From positions 1 to 34,905 of the IMG/VR virus record IMGVR_UViG_3300042353_000155: 34,905 bases of DNA; one strand, 5' to 3'. This document shows, in pieces, positions 18,111 through 24,055 of the stretch (its first letter is position 1; every line of letters starts with the position of its first letter). The stretch is from a virus. The position numbers were made by a program, and so were the translations under genes. The notes beneath the pieces are model-generated. The model did no database searches. It was not told the DNA's origin and was given only the letters and a program-made list of their open reading frames with translations.

Positions 18111-18365
18111 ATGATTACAGCAGACACACTAGAGGTTCTAACAGATTTTGGACCACAGTATCTAACCAGAGCCGCACAGGATGCAGGCTACAGAGGTCCT
18201 AACTTCACATCGTGCAAGTTCCTGGGCATCACTAATGGCGGCCAGTTCTGCTACATGGGTGTCTTCCAAGTAGAGGGCGGTACTGACAGCACAAAGGTCT
18301 TCCTTACATATGACCACACAGAGGATAAGGTCTTTGCAGACGTTCAGTTGACAGACTGGGCTTGA
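18111..18365 (+). CDS. Hypothetical protein (84 aa)
   Basis: MITADTLEVLTDFGPQYLTR start, then AGYRGPNFTSCKFLGITNGG and a beta-rich end. SD AAGGAGCAGAC. Second gene under the promoter at 17803. The end (QLTDWA) spans the next promoter's -35 (TTG ACA coding L-T). No family recognised. Confidence 0.8.
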   Translation: MITADTLEVLTDFGPQYLTRAAQDAGYRGPNFTSCKFLGITNGGQFCYMGVFQVEGGTDSTKVFLTYDHTEDKVFADVQLTDWA

Positions 18366-18376
18366 TACGCTATAAT
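18348..18376 (+). promoter_or_regulatory. Sigma-70 promoter, gene 18409
   Basis: TTGACA (18348-18353) inside the previous gene, 17 bp, TATAAT (18371-18376). Confidence 0.85.
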
Positions 18377-18408
18377 ATACGCTTACACAAACACACTAGG
18401 AGCACACA

Positions 18409-18885
18409 ATGGGAACACGTTCAACAATCGCATTGGAATTCGCAGACGGCACAGTAGAGCAAGTGTATTGCCACTGGGACGGCTATCTCGAGCACAACGG
18501 CAAAATCCTTGCTGAACACTATTCAGATCCGTTCAAACTGCGTGACTTGATTGATCAAGGCAGCATCAGTTCGCTGGGCAAGGTTGTTGGCAATACACAT
18601 CCTTTCAGCCCATTCGAAGGCGAGACACAGAAAGCACAGTACGAAGCGGCAATGGCAGCGGGTGCAACTACATTCTACGCACGAGATCGTGGCGAGGAGT
18701 TGCAAGTAGAGAAGTTCAACGACTTCCAGGACTACTTGGCTCATCACCAGTATGAGGAATACGAGTACATCCTACGCCGGGACGGCAACTGGTACGTTCA
18801 ATGCCACGATGACGCCTTTGTTACATTAAAGTCTGCAATCGCAGACGAACAAGATCGAATTGCACAAGAGGAGACAGCAGAATGA
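18409..18885 (+). CDS. Conserved phage/bacterial protein, MGTRSTIA type (158 aa)
   Basis: Begins MGTRSTIALEFADGTVEQVY with CHWDGYLEHNGKILAEHY, a signature I recall from a widespread family of phage hypothetical proteins. Contains a beta-rich N-terminal half and a YEYILRRDGNWYV strand pair before a helical acidic tail. Function unknown. SD AGGAGCACACA. ATGA overlap with the next gene. Confidence 0.85.
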   Translation: MGTRSTIALEFADGTVEQVYCHWDGYLEHNGKILAEHYSDPFKLRDLIDQGSISSLGKVVGNTHPFSPFEGETQKAQYEAAMAAGATTFYARDRGEELQVEKFNDFQDYLAHHQYEEYEYILRRDGNWYVQCHDDAFVTLKSAIADEQDRIAQEETAE

Positions 18886-19073
18886 GCAAGATGGCCGAAC
18901 TAGCATACGATATCGAGCAACTATACATCGAGGGCCTGCATCCTACAAAGATTGCCAAAGAGCTCGACTGTCCGTTGACAGTGGTCTACGATTGGTTGGA
19001 ATCATGTAGCTTGGAAGCAGATGTTGCGGAAAAGCCACAGGATGAACCTTACAGCCCTTACTTGGGCGCTTGA
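18882..19073 (+). CDS. Small helix-turn-helix-like protein (63 aa)
   Basis: MSKMAELAYDIEQLYIEGLH followed by PTKIAKELDCPLTVVYDWLE: a simple homeodomain-like HTH (IA-x-x-L-x-C-P-x-x-V-x-x-W-L). Possible DNA-binding regulator; the type is common in aquatic phages (recollection). Its stop TGA is part of the next TTGACA box. Confidence 0.8.
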   Translation: MSKMAELAYDIEQLYIEGLHPTKIAKELDCPLTVVYDWLESCSLEADVAEKPQDEPYSPYLGA

Positions 19074-19098
19074 CACTCTGGGCTTTTGGTTGTATAAT
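19070..19098 (+). promoter_or_regulatory. Sigma-70 promoter before gene 19124
   Basis: TTGACA (19070-19075) contains the stop codon of the HTH gene; 17 bp; TATAAT (19093-19098). Confidence 0.85.
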
Positions 19099-19123
19099 TA
19101 CTACATACAGACAGGAGCACACA

Positions 19124-19264
19124 GTGAAAATCATAATCAAAGTACCAAAGAAGCACAGAGAACACATCATCCTGTTCTGTACAGGCACACCTTTCCGGCA
19201 GAAGGTTGTGCAGAGCAAGATCCAATACCGTCGTCAACCCAAACACAAAGGACGCGAGCAATGA
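19124..19264 (+). CDS. Small basic protein, GTG start (46 aa)
   Basis: MKIIIKVPKKHREHIILFCT start, ends QPKHKGREQ; very basic, likely nucleic-acid-binding or ribosome-associated, but unproven. GTG start at 19124 has AGGAGCACACA upstream. ATGA overlap with the following NERI gene; its end carries only a weak AAAGGA SD 8-13 bases upstream. Confidence 0.75.
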   Translation: MKIIIKVPKKHREHIILFCTGTPFRQKVVQSKIQYRRQPKHKGREQ

Positions 19265-19476
19265 ACGAACGAATTGATGAATTGTGGCAAGAGGCAGTAG
19301 ACGCCACGTGGATTGATAATTCTAAGTCTGCTCACGAAAAGTTCGCCGAGTTGATTGTGCGGGAATGTAAAGAGAACTTTGGTAAAGTTTGGTATGAACA
19401 AGGTTTAGATATTCGTGGTGCAGAATTTGGTAAGTTTATGACACGGTTTGAAGAACATTTCGGAGTTGAAAAATGA
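19261..19476 (+). CDS. NERI-family protein 10 (71 aa)
   Basis: MNERIDELWQEAVDATWIDN start, KFAELIVRECKENF core, FEEHFGVEK end. First of three members on the plus strand, in the right arm. The end codes GGAGTTGAAAAATGA, again SD plus start of the next member. Function unknown. Confidence 0.85.
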   Translation: MNERIDELWQEAVDATWIDNSKSAHEKFAELIVRECKENFGKVWYEQGLDIRGAEFGKFMTRFEEHFGVEK

Positions 19477-19670
19477 ACGAACGAATTAACCTACTGTTGG
19501 AACAGTCCGGCCTCCAGCCTTATTACGATGCACAAGAGGGCCAAATCGAAAAGTTCGCCCAGTTGATTGTGCAGGAATGTATGGAAGAAGTTATGACTTA
19601 CCAGCATCACCGCAATCCTACTATACCGTTCATAGTAGAAGATATTAAAAAACATTTCGGAGTTGGTTGA
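19473..19670 (+). CDS. NERI-family protein 11 (65 aa)
   Basis: MNERINLLLEQSGLQPYYDA start, KFAQLIVQECMEEV core, end IKKHFGVG. Here the usual VEE end is replaced: GGA GTT GGT TGA C, so the same place now spells a TTGACA promoter box instead of a downstream start. A clear switch between the two cassette types. Confidence 0.85.
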   Translation: MNERINLLLEQSGLQPYYDAQEGQIEKFAQLIVQECMEEVMTYQHHRNPTIPFIVEDIKKHFGVG

Positions 19671-19695
19671 CAGGACTAGCCAATCCTGCTATAAT
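19667..19695 (+). promoter_or_regulatory. Sigma-70 promoter, GGACTAGCCAATCC class, copy 1
   Basis: TTGACA (19667-19672), spacer GGACTAGCCAATCCTGC, TATAAT (19690-19695). The same 29-bp promoter recurs at 19968, 23663 and 23994. Spacer holds a CAGGA/TCCTG inverted repeat. Confidence 0.88.
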
Positions 19696-19725
19696 ACACA
19701 CATGGACAACGCAAAAGGAAGCAAG

Positions 19726-19971
19726 ATGAACAAACAATGCTACGTTAGATTCAACGAAGACCTGCATGTTCTCTACAATGATCGTTTCATCCGCGTGTCG
19801 CTGTTCACGTTCGAGGACGGCGGCCAACGATGCTGTCATTTGAGCGGGCCGGTGGGCTGGGAACTCAGCCACACAGGGTCCGAAGCTGACGGAAAGTTTG
19901 AAGAGCTGTTGGGCCTAGAAGAAGTCTCGTGGGATGACTTGAAGCGGCTGGGCTTCACACAATACGGTTGA
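19726..19971 (+). CDS. Hypothetical protein (81 aa)
   Basis: MNKQCYVRFNEDLHVLYNDR start, beta-rich centre (VSLFTFEDGGQRCCHLSGPV), end LKRLGFTQYG. Start 19726 has AAAGGAAG upstream; ATG at 19702 is too close to the transcription start for an SD. End Y-G-stop makes GGT TGA C, the next promoter. Function unknown. Confidence 0.75.
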   Translation: MNKQCYVRFNEDLHVLYNDRFIRVSLFTFEDGGQRCCHLSGPVGWELSHTGSEADGKFEELLGLEEVSWDDLKRLGFTQYG

Positions 19972-19996
19972 CAGGACTAGCCAATCCTGCTATAAT
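19968..19996 (+). promoter_or_regulatory. Sigma-70 promoter, GGACTAGCCAATCC class, copy 2
   Basis: TTGACA (19968-19973), same spacer as copy 1, TATAAT (19991-19996). Contains the upstream stop codon. Confidence 0.88.
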
Positions 19997-20020
19997 ACAC
20001 GCATACACTAGGAGCACAAG

Positions 20021-20245
20021 ATGATCGTACACAATGTTCAAGTCTACCCAGTCTATGCTGGTCATATCAATGATCACAAGGTCATCAGAGAGGAAGAGTT
20101 TAACTCCCGTGAGGATGCACTCATGTGGGTAGGATACTACAACCAGCATGAGCACTGGAACCAAAATGATTGGGCTGAGAACGGCAACGGCGTCGTTGCT
20201 GTCTACACTGGCATGATTGATACTGAAACAGGAGAGAATCTATGA
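20021..20245 (+). CDS. Hypothetical protein (74 aa)
   Basis: MIVHNVQVYPVYAGHINDHK start, WVGYYNQHEHWNQNDWAENG centre, end DTETGENL coded with a GGAGAG SD before the ATGA overlap to the next NERI gene. Tryptophan and histidine rich. Function unknown. Confidence 0.75.
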   Translation: MIVHNVQVYPVYAGHINDHKVIREEEFNSREDALMWVGYYNQHEHWNQNDWAENGNGVVAVYTGMIDTETGENL

Positions 20246-20478
20246 ACGAACGAATTCTAAAACTTGCCAAGCAGTCGGGTATGCGATCACCAGACTTGTT
20301 TAAACTTACAGTATCTCATATGTCCACAGATACCTTAGAAAAGTTCGCCGAGTTGATTGTGAAAGAATGTGTTAAATTACAATATAAAAATGTCGTAGTT
20401 GGTGGCGTGTCTGACTACAACCGGGGCAGGCGAGAATTGACGGAAGATATTCAAAAACATTTTGGAGAAAACCTATGA
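20242..20478 (+). CDS. NERI-family protein 12 (78 aa)
   Basis: MNERILKLAKQSGMRSPDLF start, KFAELIVKECVKL core, end IQKHFGENL. The stretch YKNVVVGGVSDYNRGRREL and its DNA nearly equal those of the leftward member at 10115-10360, while the N-terminal halves differ. The usual FGVEE end is FGENL here (GGA GAA AAC CTA TGA), still holding GGAG before the next start. Confidence 0.85.
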   Translation: MNERILKLAKQSGMRSPDLFKLTVSHMSTDTLEKFAELIVKECVKLQYKNVVVGGVSDYNRGRRELTEDIQKHFGENL

Positions 20479-20693
20479 TTGAGATCCAAGGATTTAGCCC
20501 TAAGCAAATGGCACTGGCAGACATCATGTGGGCCATCAGCACCAAGGAAGGTGTGGATGCGTTCATCGCAACCCTGCCAAAGGCAGAGCGCCGTGAGTGC
20601 GAATTGGTGAAAGAGATGTTGGTCCTGGCCTTCCTGGACGAGATTGTTAATACCCAGGAAGCTAGCATGGTAATTGACAAGTTTCGTCTTTGA
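20475..20693 (+). CDS. Hypothetical helical protein (72 aa)
   Basis: MIEIQGFSPKQMALADIMWA start, then ATLPKAERRECELVKEMLVL and VIDKFRL at the end. Helical, a pattern common in phage hypothetical proteins (ADIMW...FIATLPKxERRECE). End holds the next -35 (I-D-K = ATT GAC AAG). Start overlaps upstream TGA. Confidence 0.8.
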   Translation: MIEIQGFSPKQMALADIMWAISTKEGVDAFIATLPKAERRECELVKEMLVLAFLDEIVNTQEASMVIDKFRL

Positions 20694-20702
20694 TGTTATA
20701 AT
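20674..20702 (+). promoter_or_regulatory. Sigma-70 promoter, gene 20734
   Basis: TTGACA (20674-20679) inside the previous gene, 17 bp, TATAAT (20697-20702). Confidence 0.85.
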
Positions 20703-20733
20703 ACATACTTACACACAGCAACTAGGAGCAACA

Positions 20734-21000
20734 ATGAAAGCACTACAGAACTTCGTAGACCAGAAGAATCACTGGAACTCATTCTTCAAAGGCGAGCAGT
20801 ATGAGATTTCTACTGCCAAGGGTCGTCAGCGTGTCGCAGACATGATTGATTCGGCTCTGAGTCCAGAGAATCTCACATGCGATGGCGAACTCAGCAGAAC
20901 AGAGGTCAACCGCCGCTACAAGGAATTGAGCACAGCGGCCCGGCAGTTGAAGAAGCTGGATCCAGCTGTTACCTTTTACGAATACGAAGGAGAGTTTTAA
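20734..21000 (+). CDS. Hypothetical protein (88 aa)
   Basis: MKALQNFVDQKNHWNSFFKG start, then ISTAKGRQRVADMIDSALSP and a C-terminal helix RYKELSTAARQLKKLDP. SD AGGAGCAACA. Followed after one base by the next gene. Function unknown; the earlier in-frame ATG at 20674 precedes the promoter. Confidence 0.75.
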   Translation: MKALQNFVDQKNHWNSFFKGEQYEISTAKGRQRVADMIDSALSPENLTCDGELSRTEVNRRYKELSTAARQLKKLDPAVTFYEYEGEF

Positions 21001-21001
21001 T

Positions 21002-21616
21002 ATGCCTAATTGGTGCAACAACTCGGTAGAGATCTACCACGCTGACCCTGCTATGATTGAGCGGGTGCGTAAAGGCTTCAACGACGGCGGCTTGCTCAGT
21101 GAACTGCTACCATGCCCACAAGAGCTCACAGAAACTGTGTCAGGCTCCATGGGTGAGGACAAGCGGGCTGAACACGAAGCACAGCAAGCAGCCAATGTTG
21201 AGAAGTATGGCTATGCCAACTGGTATGACTTCTGCGTGAACGAATGGGGCACCAAGTGGGATGTGGGTGCAGATGGCAACCCAGCACAGGATATCCCAGG
21301 TGGGTTGATGTTGGGATTCGAGTCAGCATGGAGTCCTCCAATCGGTGCTTACGAGAAACTGACTGACTTGGGTTTCACCATCCGTGCCATGTATTACGAG
21401 CCTGGCATGGCATTTGCAGGCATTTGGGAAGACGGCCAGGATGACTACTATGAGTATGGTGGACTAGACTCAGCAGGCATTGCTGAAGCATTGCCCGTGG
21501 AATTGGACGAGGCGTTTGGTATCAGCGAATCGGCGGCTGAGTGGGAAGAAGAGAATCAAGAGATTGATTTAGATGACGGCCTTAGTGCCATTAACGAACA
21601 AGAAGAACTAAAATGA
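21002..21616 (+). CDS. YubB ferredoxin-like domain protein (204 aa)
   Basis: Begins MPNWCNNSVEIYHADPAMIE with a LLPCPQEL motif, then CVNEWGTKWDVG and LMLGFESAWSPPIGAYEKLT. This MPNWCxN...PCPxxL...NEWGTKW...F.SAWSPP order is that of the YubB/DUF1281 type found in plasmids and phages; function unknown. The C-terminal tail is very acidic (EEENQEIDLDDGLSAINEQE). SD GGAGAG. Confidence 0.85.
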   Translation: MPNWCNNSVEIYHADPAMIERVRKGFNDGGLLSELLPCPQELTETVSGSMGEDKRAEHEAQQAANVEKYGYANWYDFCVNEWGTKWDVGADGNPAQDIPGGLMLGFESAWSPPIGAYEKLTDLGFTIRAMYYEPGMAFAGIWEDGQDDYYEYGGLDSAGIAEALPVELDEAFGISESAAEWEEENQEIDLDDGLSAINEQEELK

Positions 21617-21753
21617 AAAACACAAACCCTAATCGTGAGAAGAACATGGAACATGATAACCGCGAGGTCATTCGCCCTAAGACCAAGTTCTATGAGTACA
21701 AAGAGCTTGAGCAGGTGGTTGCCAACTGGATTAGGCAGAGTCAATCAAAATGA
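21613..21753 (+). CDS. Small hypothetical protein (46 aa)
   Basis: MKNTNPNREKNMEHDNREVI then YEYKELEQVVANWIRQSQSK. Both ends make ATGA overlaps with neighbours, which supports translation. Charged, helical C-terminus. Function unknown. Confidence 0.7.
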   Translation: MKNTNPNREKNMEHDNREVIRPKTKFYEYKELEQVVANWIRQSQSK

Positions 21754-22013
21754 GCAGACTTGAATTGATTGGCAGGCCGTTCACGGTATTCGATCCAGAG
21801 AACAAACAGCATCGGCGTTGGTACTTTGAATTCGTCAAAAGCTCTACCTGGGGACAATGCCCAGTTCGATTTGTGGTAGCCGATGATCAAGGCGATTTGG
21901 TTACCATGATTCAACGCAGTTTGATCAAGTTCTATGTGGAGCGTGAGTTCCGCAAGACAGCAGTTCCGACTCCTTTGGTTCGCCAAAAGAGGAAGAAAGC
22001 GGTTGACAACTAA
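21750..22013 (+). CDS. Hypothetical basic protein (87 aa)
   Basis: MSRLELIGRPFTVFDPENKQ then HRRWYFEFVKSSTWGQCPVR and a basic tail VRQKRKKAVDN. The final V-D-N-stop (GTT GAC AAC TAA) is the next -35 box. May bind nucleic acid; unproven. Start overlaps upstream TGA. Confidence 0.75.
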   Translation: MSRLELIGRPFTVFDPENKQHRRWYFEFVKSSTWGQCPVRFVVADDQGDLVTMIQRSLIKFYVEREFRKTAVPTPLVRQKRKKAVDN

Positions 22014-22031
22014 CCCAAATAGTTGTATAAT
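22003..22031 (+). promoter_or_regulatory. Sigma-70 promoter, gene 22087
   Basis: TTGACA (22003-22008), 17 bp, TATAAT (22026-22031). A 7-bp inverted repeat ACAACTA/TAGTTGT runs from the -35 to the -10. Confidence 0.85.
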
Positions 22032-22034
22032 TAG

Positions 22035-22061
22035 AACATGAACAAGGCGTTCATGTTTTTT
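22035..22061 (+). promoter_or_regulatory. Hairpin with T-run at the 5' end of the mRNA (attenuator or stabiliser)
   Basis: AACATGAAC (22035-22043), AAGGC loop, GTTCATGTT (22049-22057) and a run of six T. It begins at about the transcription start. It looks like an intrinsic terminator placed before the gene; the other reading is a 5' stabilising hairpin. The half-sites match those of the operator-like repeat at 15562. Confidence 0.65.
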
Positions 22062-22086
22062 AACACACACATAAGAGGTATTTAAA

Positions 22087-22440
22087 ATGGCTACAGATAA
22101 GAAGTTTACGGTTGCTGGTATTAGCAAACTCAATGGCGAGTACAAGGTTCGCTTTGCCAATGACATCATGCGTATCAAAGTGCTTGCAAAACACGGTCAC
22201 GAAGACATTCGCCTGGCTGATCTCGAAGGCGAGTTCACCAAGTTGGATGCGGCTCGTGCTATCCTTGCATTGGAAGACTTTGAAGATGCAACTGCACAGG
22301 CAACCATCACAGAGTATATTGAAGACAATACGCCCAAGGCCAAGTCTGCTCCTGCTCCTAAGGCGGTTGCAAAAGCTGCACCTAAGGCCAAAGCAGTCAA
22401 GACAGCCAAGGTTACTGAAGACGAAGACGCACCATTCTAA
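22087..22440 (+). CDS. Small protein with Ala/Pro/Lys linker and SSB-like acidic tip (117 aa)
   Basis: Residues 1-80 form a compact domain (KFTVAGISKLNGEYKVRFAN...IRLADLEGEF). Residues 83-108 are a low-complexity Ala/Pro/Lys linker. The protein ends TEDEDAPF, close to the bacterial SSB tip (DDDIPF), which docks many replication and repair proteins. The N-domain is not recognisably an OB fold, so it is not called SSB. It may be a DNA-bound scaffold or a decoy for SSB partners. Set apart by its own promoter and long leader. Confidence 0.75.
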   Translation: MATDKKFTVAGISKLNGEYKVRFANDIMRIKVLAKHGHEDIRLADLEGEFTKLDAARAILALEDFEDATAQATITEYIEDNTPKAKSAPAPKAVAKAAPKAKAVKTAKVTEDEDAPF

Positions 22441-22446
22441 GCTATC

Positions 22447-22522
22447 AAGCCCGGGCCTGTTGATATCGCCTGACTGTTCCTACATAGTACGCACAGTCTG
22501 CAACAATCGACTCCCCGGGCTT
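22447..22522 (+). other. Nested inverted repeat between genes
   Basis: AAGCCCGGG (22447-22455) pairs with CCCGGGCTT (22514-22522). Inside lie GTTG/CAAC and GACTGT/ACAGTC in the right order to continue the helix. No strong T-run follows (CTTCTTAA), so it may be a weak terminator or an mRNA structure. Confidence 0.6.
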
Positions 22523-22544
22523 CTTAACACAACTGAGCAAAGCA

Positions 22545-22736
22545 ATGACCAACTGGGTTCAATACGAAGTCTGGGCTGAAGACGACGATGGGCATCAAGA
22601 GCTTGTCGAAACCACAGCAAGTAAGAAGGAAGCATTGAGTGTGGCACAAAAAGCATTCAATGAGGGTGCGGGCATAGTTACTGTGCATGAAGAAACATCA
22701 GACGGCAGCTATGAGTTGATAAAAGAGTTTAAATAA
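22545..22736 (+). CDS. Hypothetical protein (63 aa)
   Basis: MTNWVQYEVWAEDDDGHQEL start, alpha/beta with SKKEALSVAQKAFNEGAGIV and a final strand. The fold pattern beta-alpha-beta is common in short phage proteins. Weak SD (GAGCAAAGCA). Stop lies six bases before tRNA-Ile2. Function unknown. Confidence 0.75.
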   Translation: MTNWVQYEVWAEDDDGHQELVETTASKKEALSVAQKAFNEGAGIVTVHEETSDGSYELIKEFK

Positions 22737-22742
22737 CACACC

Positions 22743-22820
22743 GGGCCCTTAGCTCATGTTGGTTAGAGCAGTGGACTCATAATCCATTGGTGCTGTGTTC
22801 GACTCACAGAGGGCCCACCA
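22743..22820 (+). tRNA. tRNA with CAT anticodon, probably tRNA-Ile2
   Basis: 78-nt cloverleaf: acceptor GGGCCCT/AGGGCCC, D-stem GCTC/GAGC, anticodon loop CTCATAA, T-stem CTGTG/CACAG, encoded CCA. Start GGGCCCTTAGCTCA and the ACTCATAAT loop look like bacterial ileX (CAU modified to lysidine, reading AUA) rather than tRNA-Met; this choice is from memory of ileX. Confidence 0.85.
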
Positions 22821-22824
22821 ATTC

Positions 22825-22899
22825 CTGGCGTTCGTATAATGGATAATACAGGGGATTTCTACTCCCCTAATAGCGGTTCGATTCCGTTACGCCGGACCA
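22825..22899 (+). tRNA. tRNA-Arg (TCT)
   Basis: 75-nt cloverleaf: acceptor CTGGCGT/ACGCCGG (one T-G pair), D-stem GTAT/ATAC, anticodon stem GGGGA/TCCCC with loop TTTCTAC (TCT, reads AGA), T-stem AGCGG/CCGTT, encoded CCA. Only four bases separate it from tRNA-Ile2, so the two are probably co-transcribed. Confidence 0.88.
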
Positions 22900-22912
22900 C
22901 TACAAGGATGAT

Positions 22913-23116
22913 ATGACTGAACAAGAACAACGAGATGCAGCAATGGCAGAGTTCCTAGCCAAGGGTGGAGTGATCCAGCAAGTGGCCAATGGAGTCAGTG
23001 GCCGTGTGGAAGGTGTATCCTACTCAGCTTGGGGAGCACCACGCAAAGCAGGGCGTCCAGCCGCAGAGAAGAGCATTGCACCAACTGAAGAACCTGAAGA
23101 AGACATGGACGAATAG
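22913..23116 (+). CDS. Hypothetical protein (67 aa)
   Basis: MTEQEQRDAAMAEFLAKGGV then GVSGRVEGVSYSAWGAPRKA and an acidic end EPTEEPEEDMDE-like. Resembles short phage proteins with GVSGRVEGxxYSAWG (recollection). Its stop codon lies at the base of a terminator hairpin. Function unknown. Confidence 0.75.
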   Translation: MTEQEQRDAAMAEFLAKGGVIQQVANGVSGRVEGVSYSAWGAPRKAGRPAAEKSIAPTEEPEEDMDE

Positions 23117-23141
23117 TGTTGCGAAAACGCAACACATTTTT
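23116..23141 (+). terminator. Intrinsic terminator
   Basis: GTGTTGCG-AAAA-CGCAACAC (23116-23135), perfect 8-bp stem with tetraloop, followed by ATTTTT. Ends the tRNA/22913 unit just before the promoter at 23144. Confidence 0.88.
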
Positions 23142-23143
23142 GG

Positions 23144-23172
23144 TTGACGCTCTGCCCAAGAGGCTGTATAAT
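23144..23172 (+). promoter_or_regulatory. Sigma-70 promoter, gene 23202
   Basis: TTGACG (23144-23149), 17 bp with CTCT/AGAG dyad, TATAAT (23167-23172). Leader has ACTTAAACA and AGGAGCGAA. Confidence 0.85.
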
Positions 23173-23201
23173 TAAGACTTAAACAGCAAACAGGAGCGAA
23201 G

Positions 23202-23393
23202 ATGGGTTACAAAGTTCTAAACACCGTAGACAATATGCGTGACAACTATGGCCCACGTCCAGGACTAGAAGGTCCATTCAACTTCAGCGGCAGGGTTCTG
23301 TACTACGATCCTAAAGAAGGTCAGTACTGGGATCCCCGCAGTGACTTCTATGTCAGTCACTCAGAGTACTTCCAACTGGTTGGTTTAATCTAA
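23202..23393 (+). CDS. Hypothetical protein (63 aa)
   Basis: MGYKVLNTVDNMRDNYGPRP then GPFNFSGRVLYYDPKEGQYW and SHSEYFQLVGLI. Tyrosine-rich, probably a small beta fold. First of three genes under the promoter at 23144. Function unknown. Confidence 0.8.
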   Translation: MGYKVLNTVDNMRDNYGPRPGLEGPFNFSGRVLYYDPKEGQYWDPRSDFYVSHSEYFQLVGLI

Positions 23394-23403
23394 GGAGAAC
23401 ACA

Positions 23404-23487
23404 ATGACAGACTTTCAAATACTCATAACGGTGGCAGTGATTGCAGTCATCGTTGCCGTTAAGATTTGGATACTCACTAAGATTTAA
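23404..23487 (+). CDS. Tiny membrane peptide (27 aa)
   Basis: MTDFQILITVAVIAVIVAVK then IWILTKI: one transmembrane helix and nothing else. AAGGAGAACACA gives a good SD. Size and position between two SD-preceded genes support translation. Confidence 0.75.
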   Translation: MTDFQILITVAVIAVIVAVKIWILTKI

Positions 23488-23497
23488 GGAGCACAAA

Positions 23498-23656
23498 ATG
23501 ACAGGACTAGACTTTGCAGATATTCGCATAGGACGCATGTTCCACCTCAACGGTTGCGACTACGTCAAACAATCAACTCGCACAGCCCGTATGCTCAGCA
23601 ACGGACGCATCTTTTACTTTGGCAAGACTGAGTACGTTCACCCTGCGGCGTGGTAG
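23498..23656 (+). CDS. Hypothetical protein (52 aa)
   Basis: MTGLDFADIRIGRMFHLNGC then DYVKQSTRTARMLSNGRIFY and TEYVHPAAW. Small beta-rich protein; resembles short phage proteins of this FxxIxxGxxF type. Start 23498 has AAGGAGCACAAA upstream. Function unknown. Confidence 0.78.
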   Translation: MTGLDFADIRIGRMFHLNGCDYVKQSTRTARMLSNGRIFYFGKTEYVHPAAW

Positions 23657-23662
23657 GATTGG

Positions 23663-23691
23663 TTGACAGGACTAGCCAATCCTGCTATAAT
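23663..23691 (+). promoter_or_regulatory. Sigma-70 promoter, GGACTAGCCAATCC class, copy 3
   Basis: TTGACA (23663-23668), same spacer as copies 1, 2 and 4, TATAAT (23686-23691). Downstream leader ACATGGACAACGCAAAAGGA is shared with copy 1. Confidence 0.88.
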
Positions 23692-23721
23692 ACACACATG
23701 GACAACGCAAAAGGAAACGAA

Positions 23722-23997
23722 ATGCTCAAGCATCAGATCAAGCACGTCAAGGCTGCTATTGCTACTGAATCCAAATATCGGGCCGCTGATGCCGCGGTGA
23801 AGAAGTTCCAAGATGCTGCCCAAGCCAACTACGACACTTCTGCTTTCGCTAACGGCTACTTGGGGTCAATGGTTGCGGGCATGGCAGCACAGCACCTGAC
23901 TAAGGCGCAGTTCGCAGAGTTTTTGGTGGCAATGGAGCAGTCGGCAGCCAAGCAACAGGCCGAAGTGGATGCGAAAAAGAAGTACAAATTGGCTTGA
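23722..23997 (+). CDS. Hypothetical helical protein (91 aa)
   Basis: MLKHQIKHVKAAIATESKYR, then AAVKKFQDAAQANYDTSAFA, NGYLGSMVAGMAAQHLTKAQ and a lysine/alanine-rich C-terminus. All-helical. Start 23722 follows AAAGGAAACGA. End L-A-stop makes GCT TGA C, the next promoter. Function unknown. Confidence 0.78.
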   Translation: MLKHQIKHVKAAIATESKYRAADAAVKKFQDAAQANYDTSAFANGYLGSMVAGMAAQHLTKAQFAEFLVAMEQSAAKQQAEVDAKKKYKLA

Positions 23998-24022
23998 CAG
24001 GACTAGCCAATCCTGCTATAAT
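23994..24022 (+). promoter_or_regulatory. Sigma-70 promoter, GGACTAGCCAATCC class, copy 4
   Basis: TTGACA (23994-23999) including the upstream stop, same spacer, TATAAT (24017-24022). Confidence 0.88.
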
Positions 24023-24055
24023 ACACACATGGACAGCAACACACTGGAGCACACA

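Noticed and set aside
22087-22440. Calling the protein with the DEDAPF tip a single-stranded DNA-binding protein
   Set aside because: Only the tail resembles SSB; the N-terminal domain lacks a recognisable OB-fold pattern and is short.
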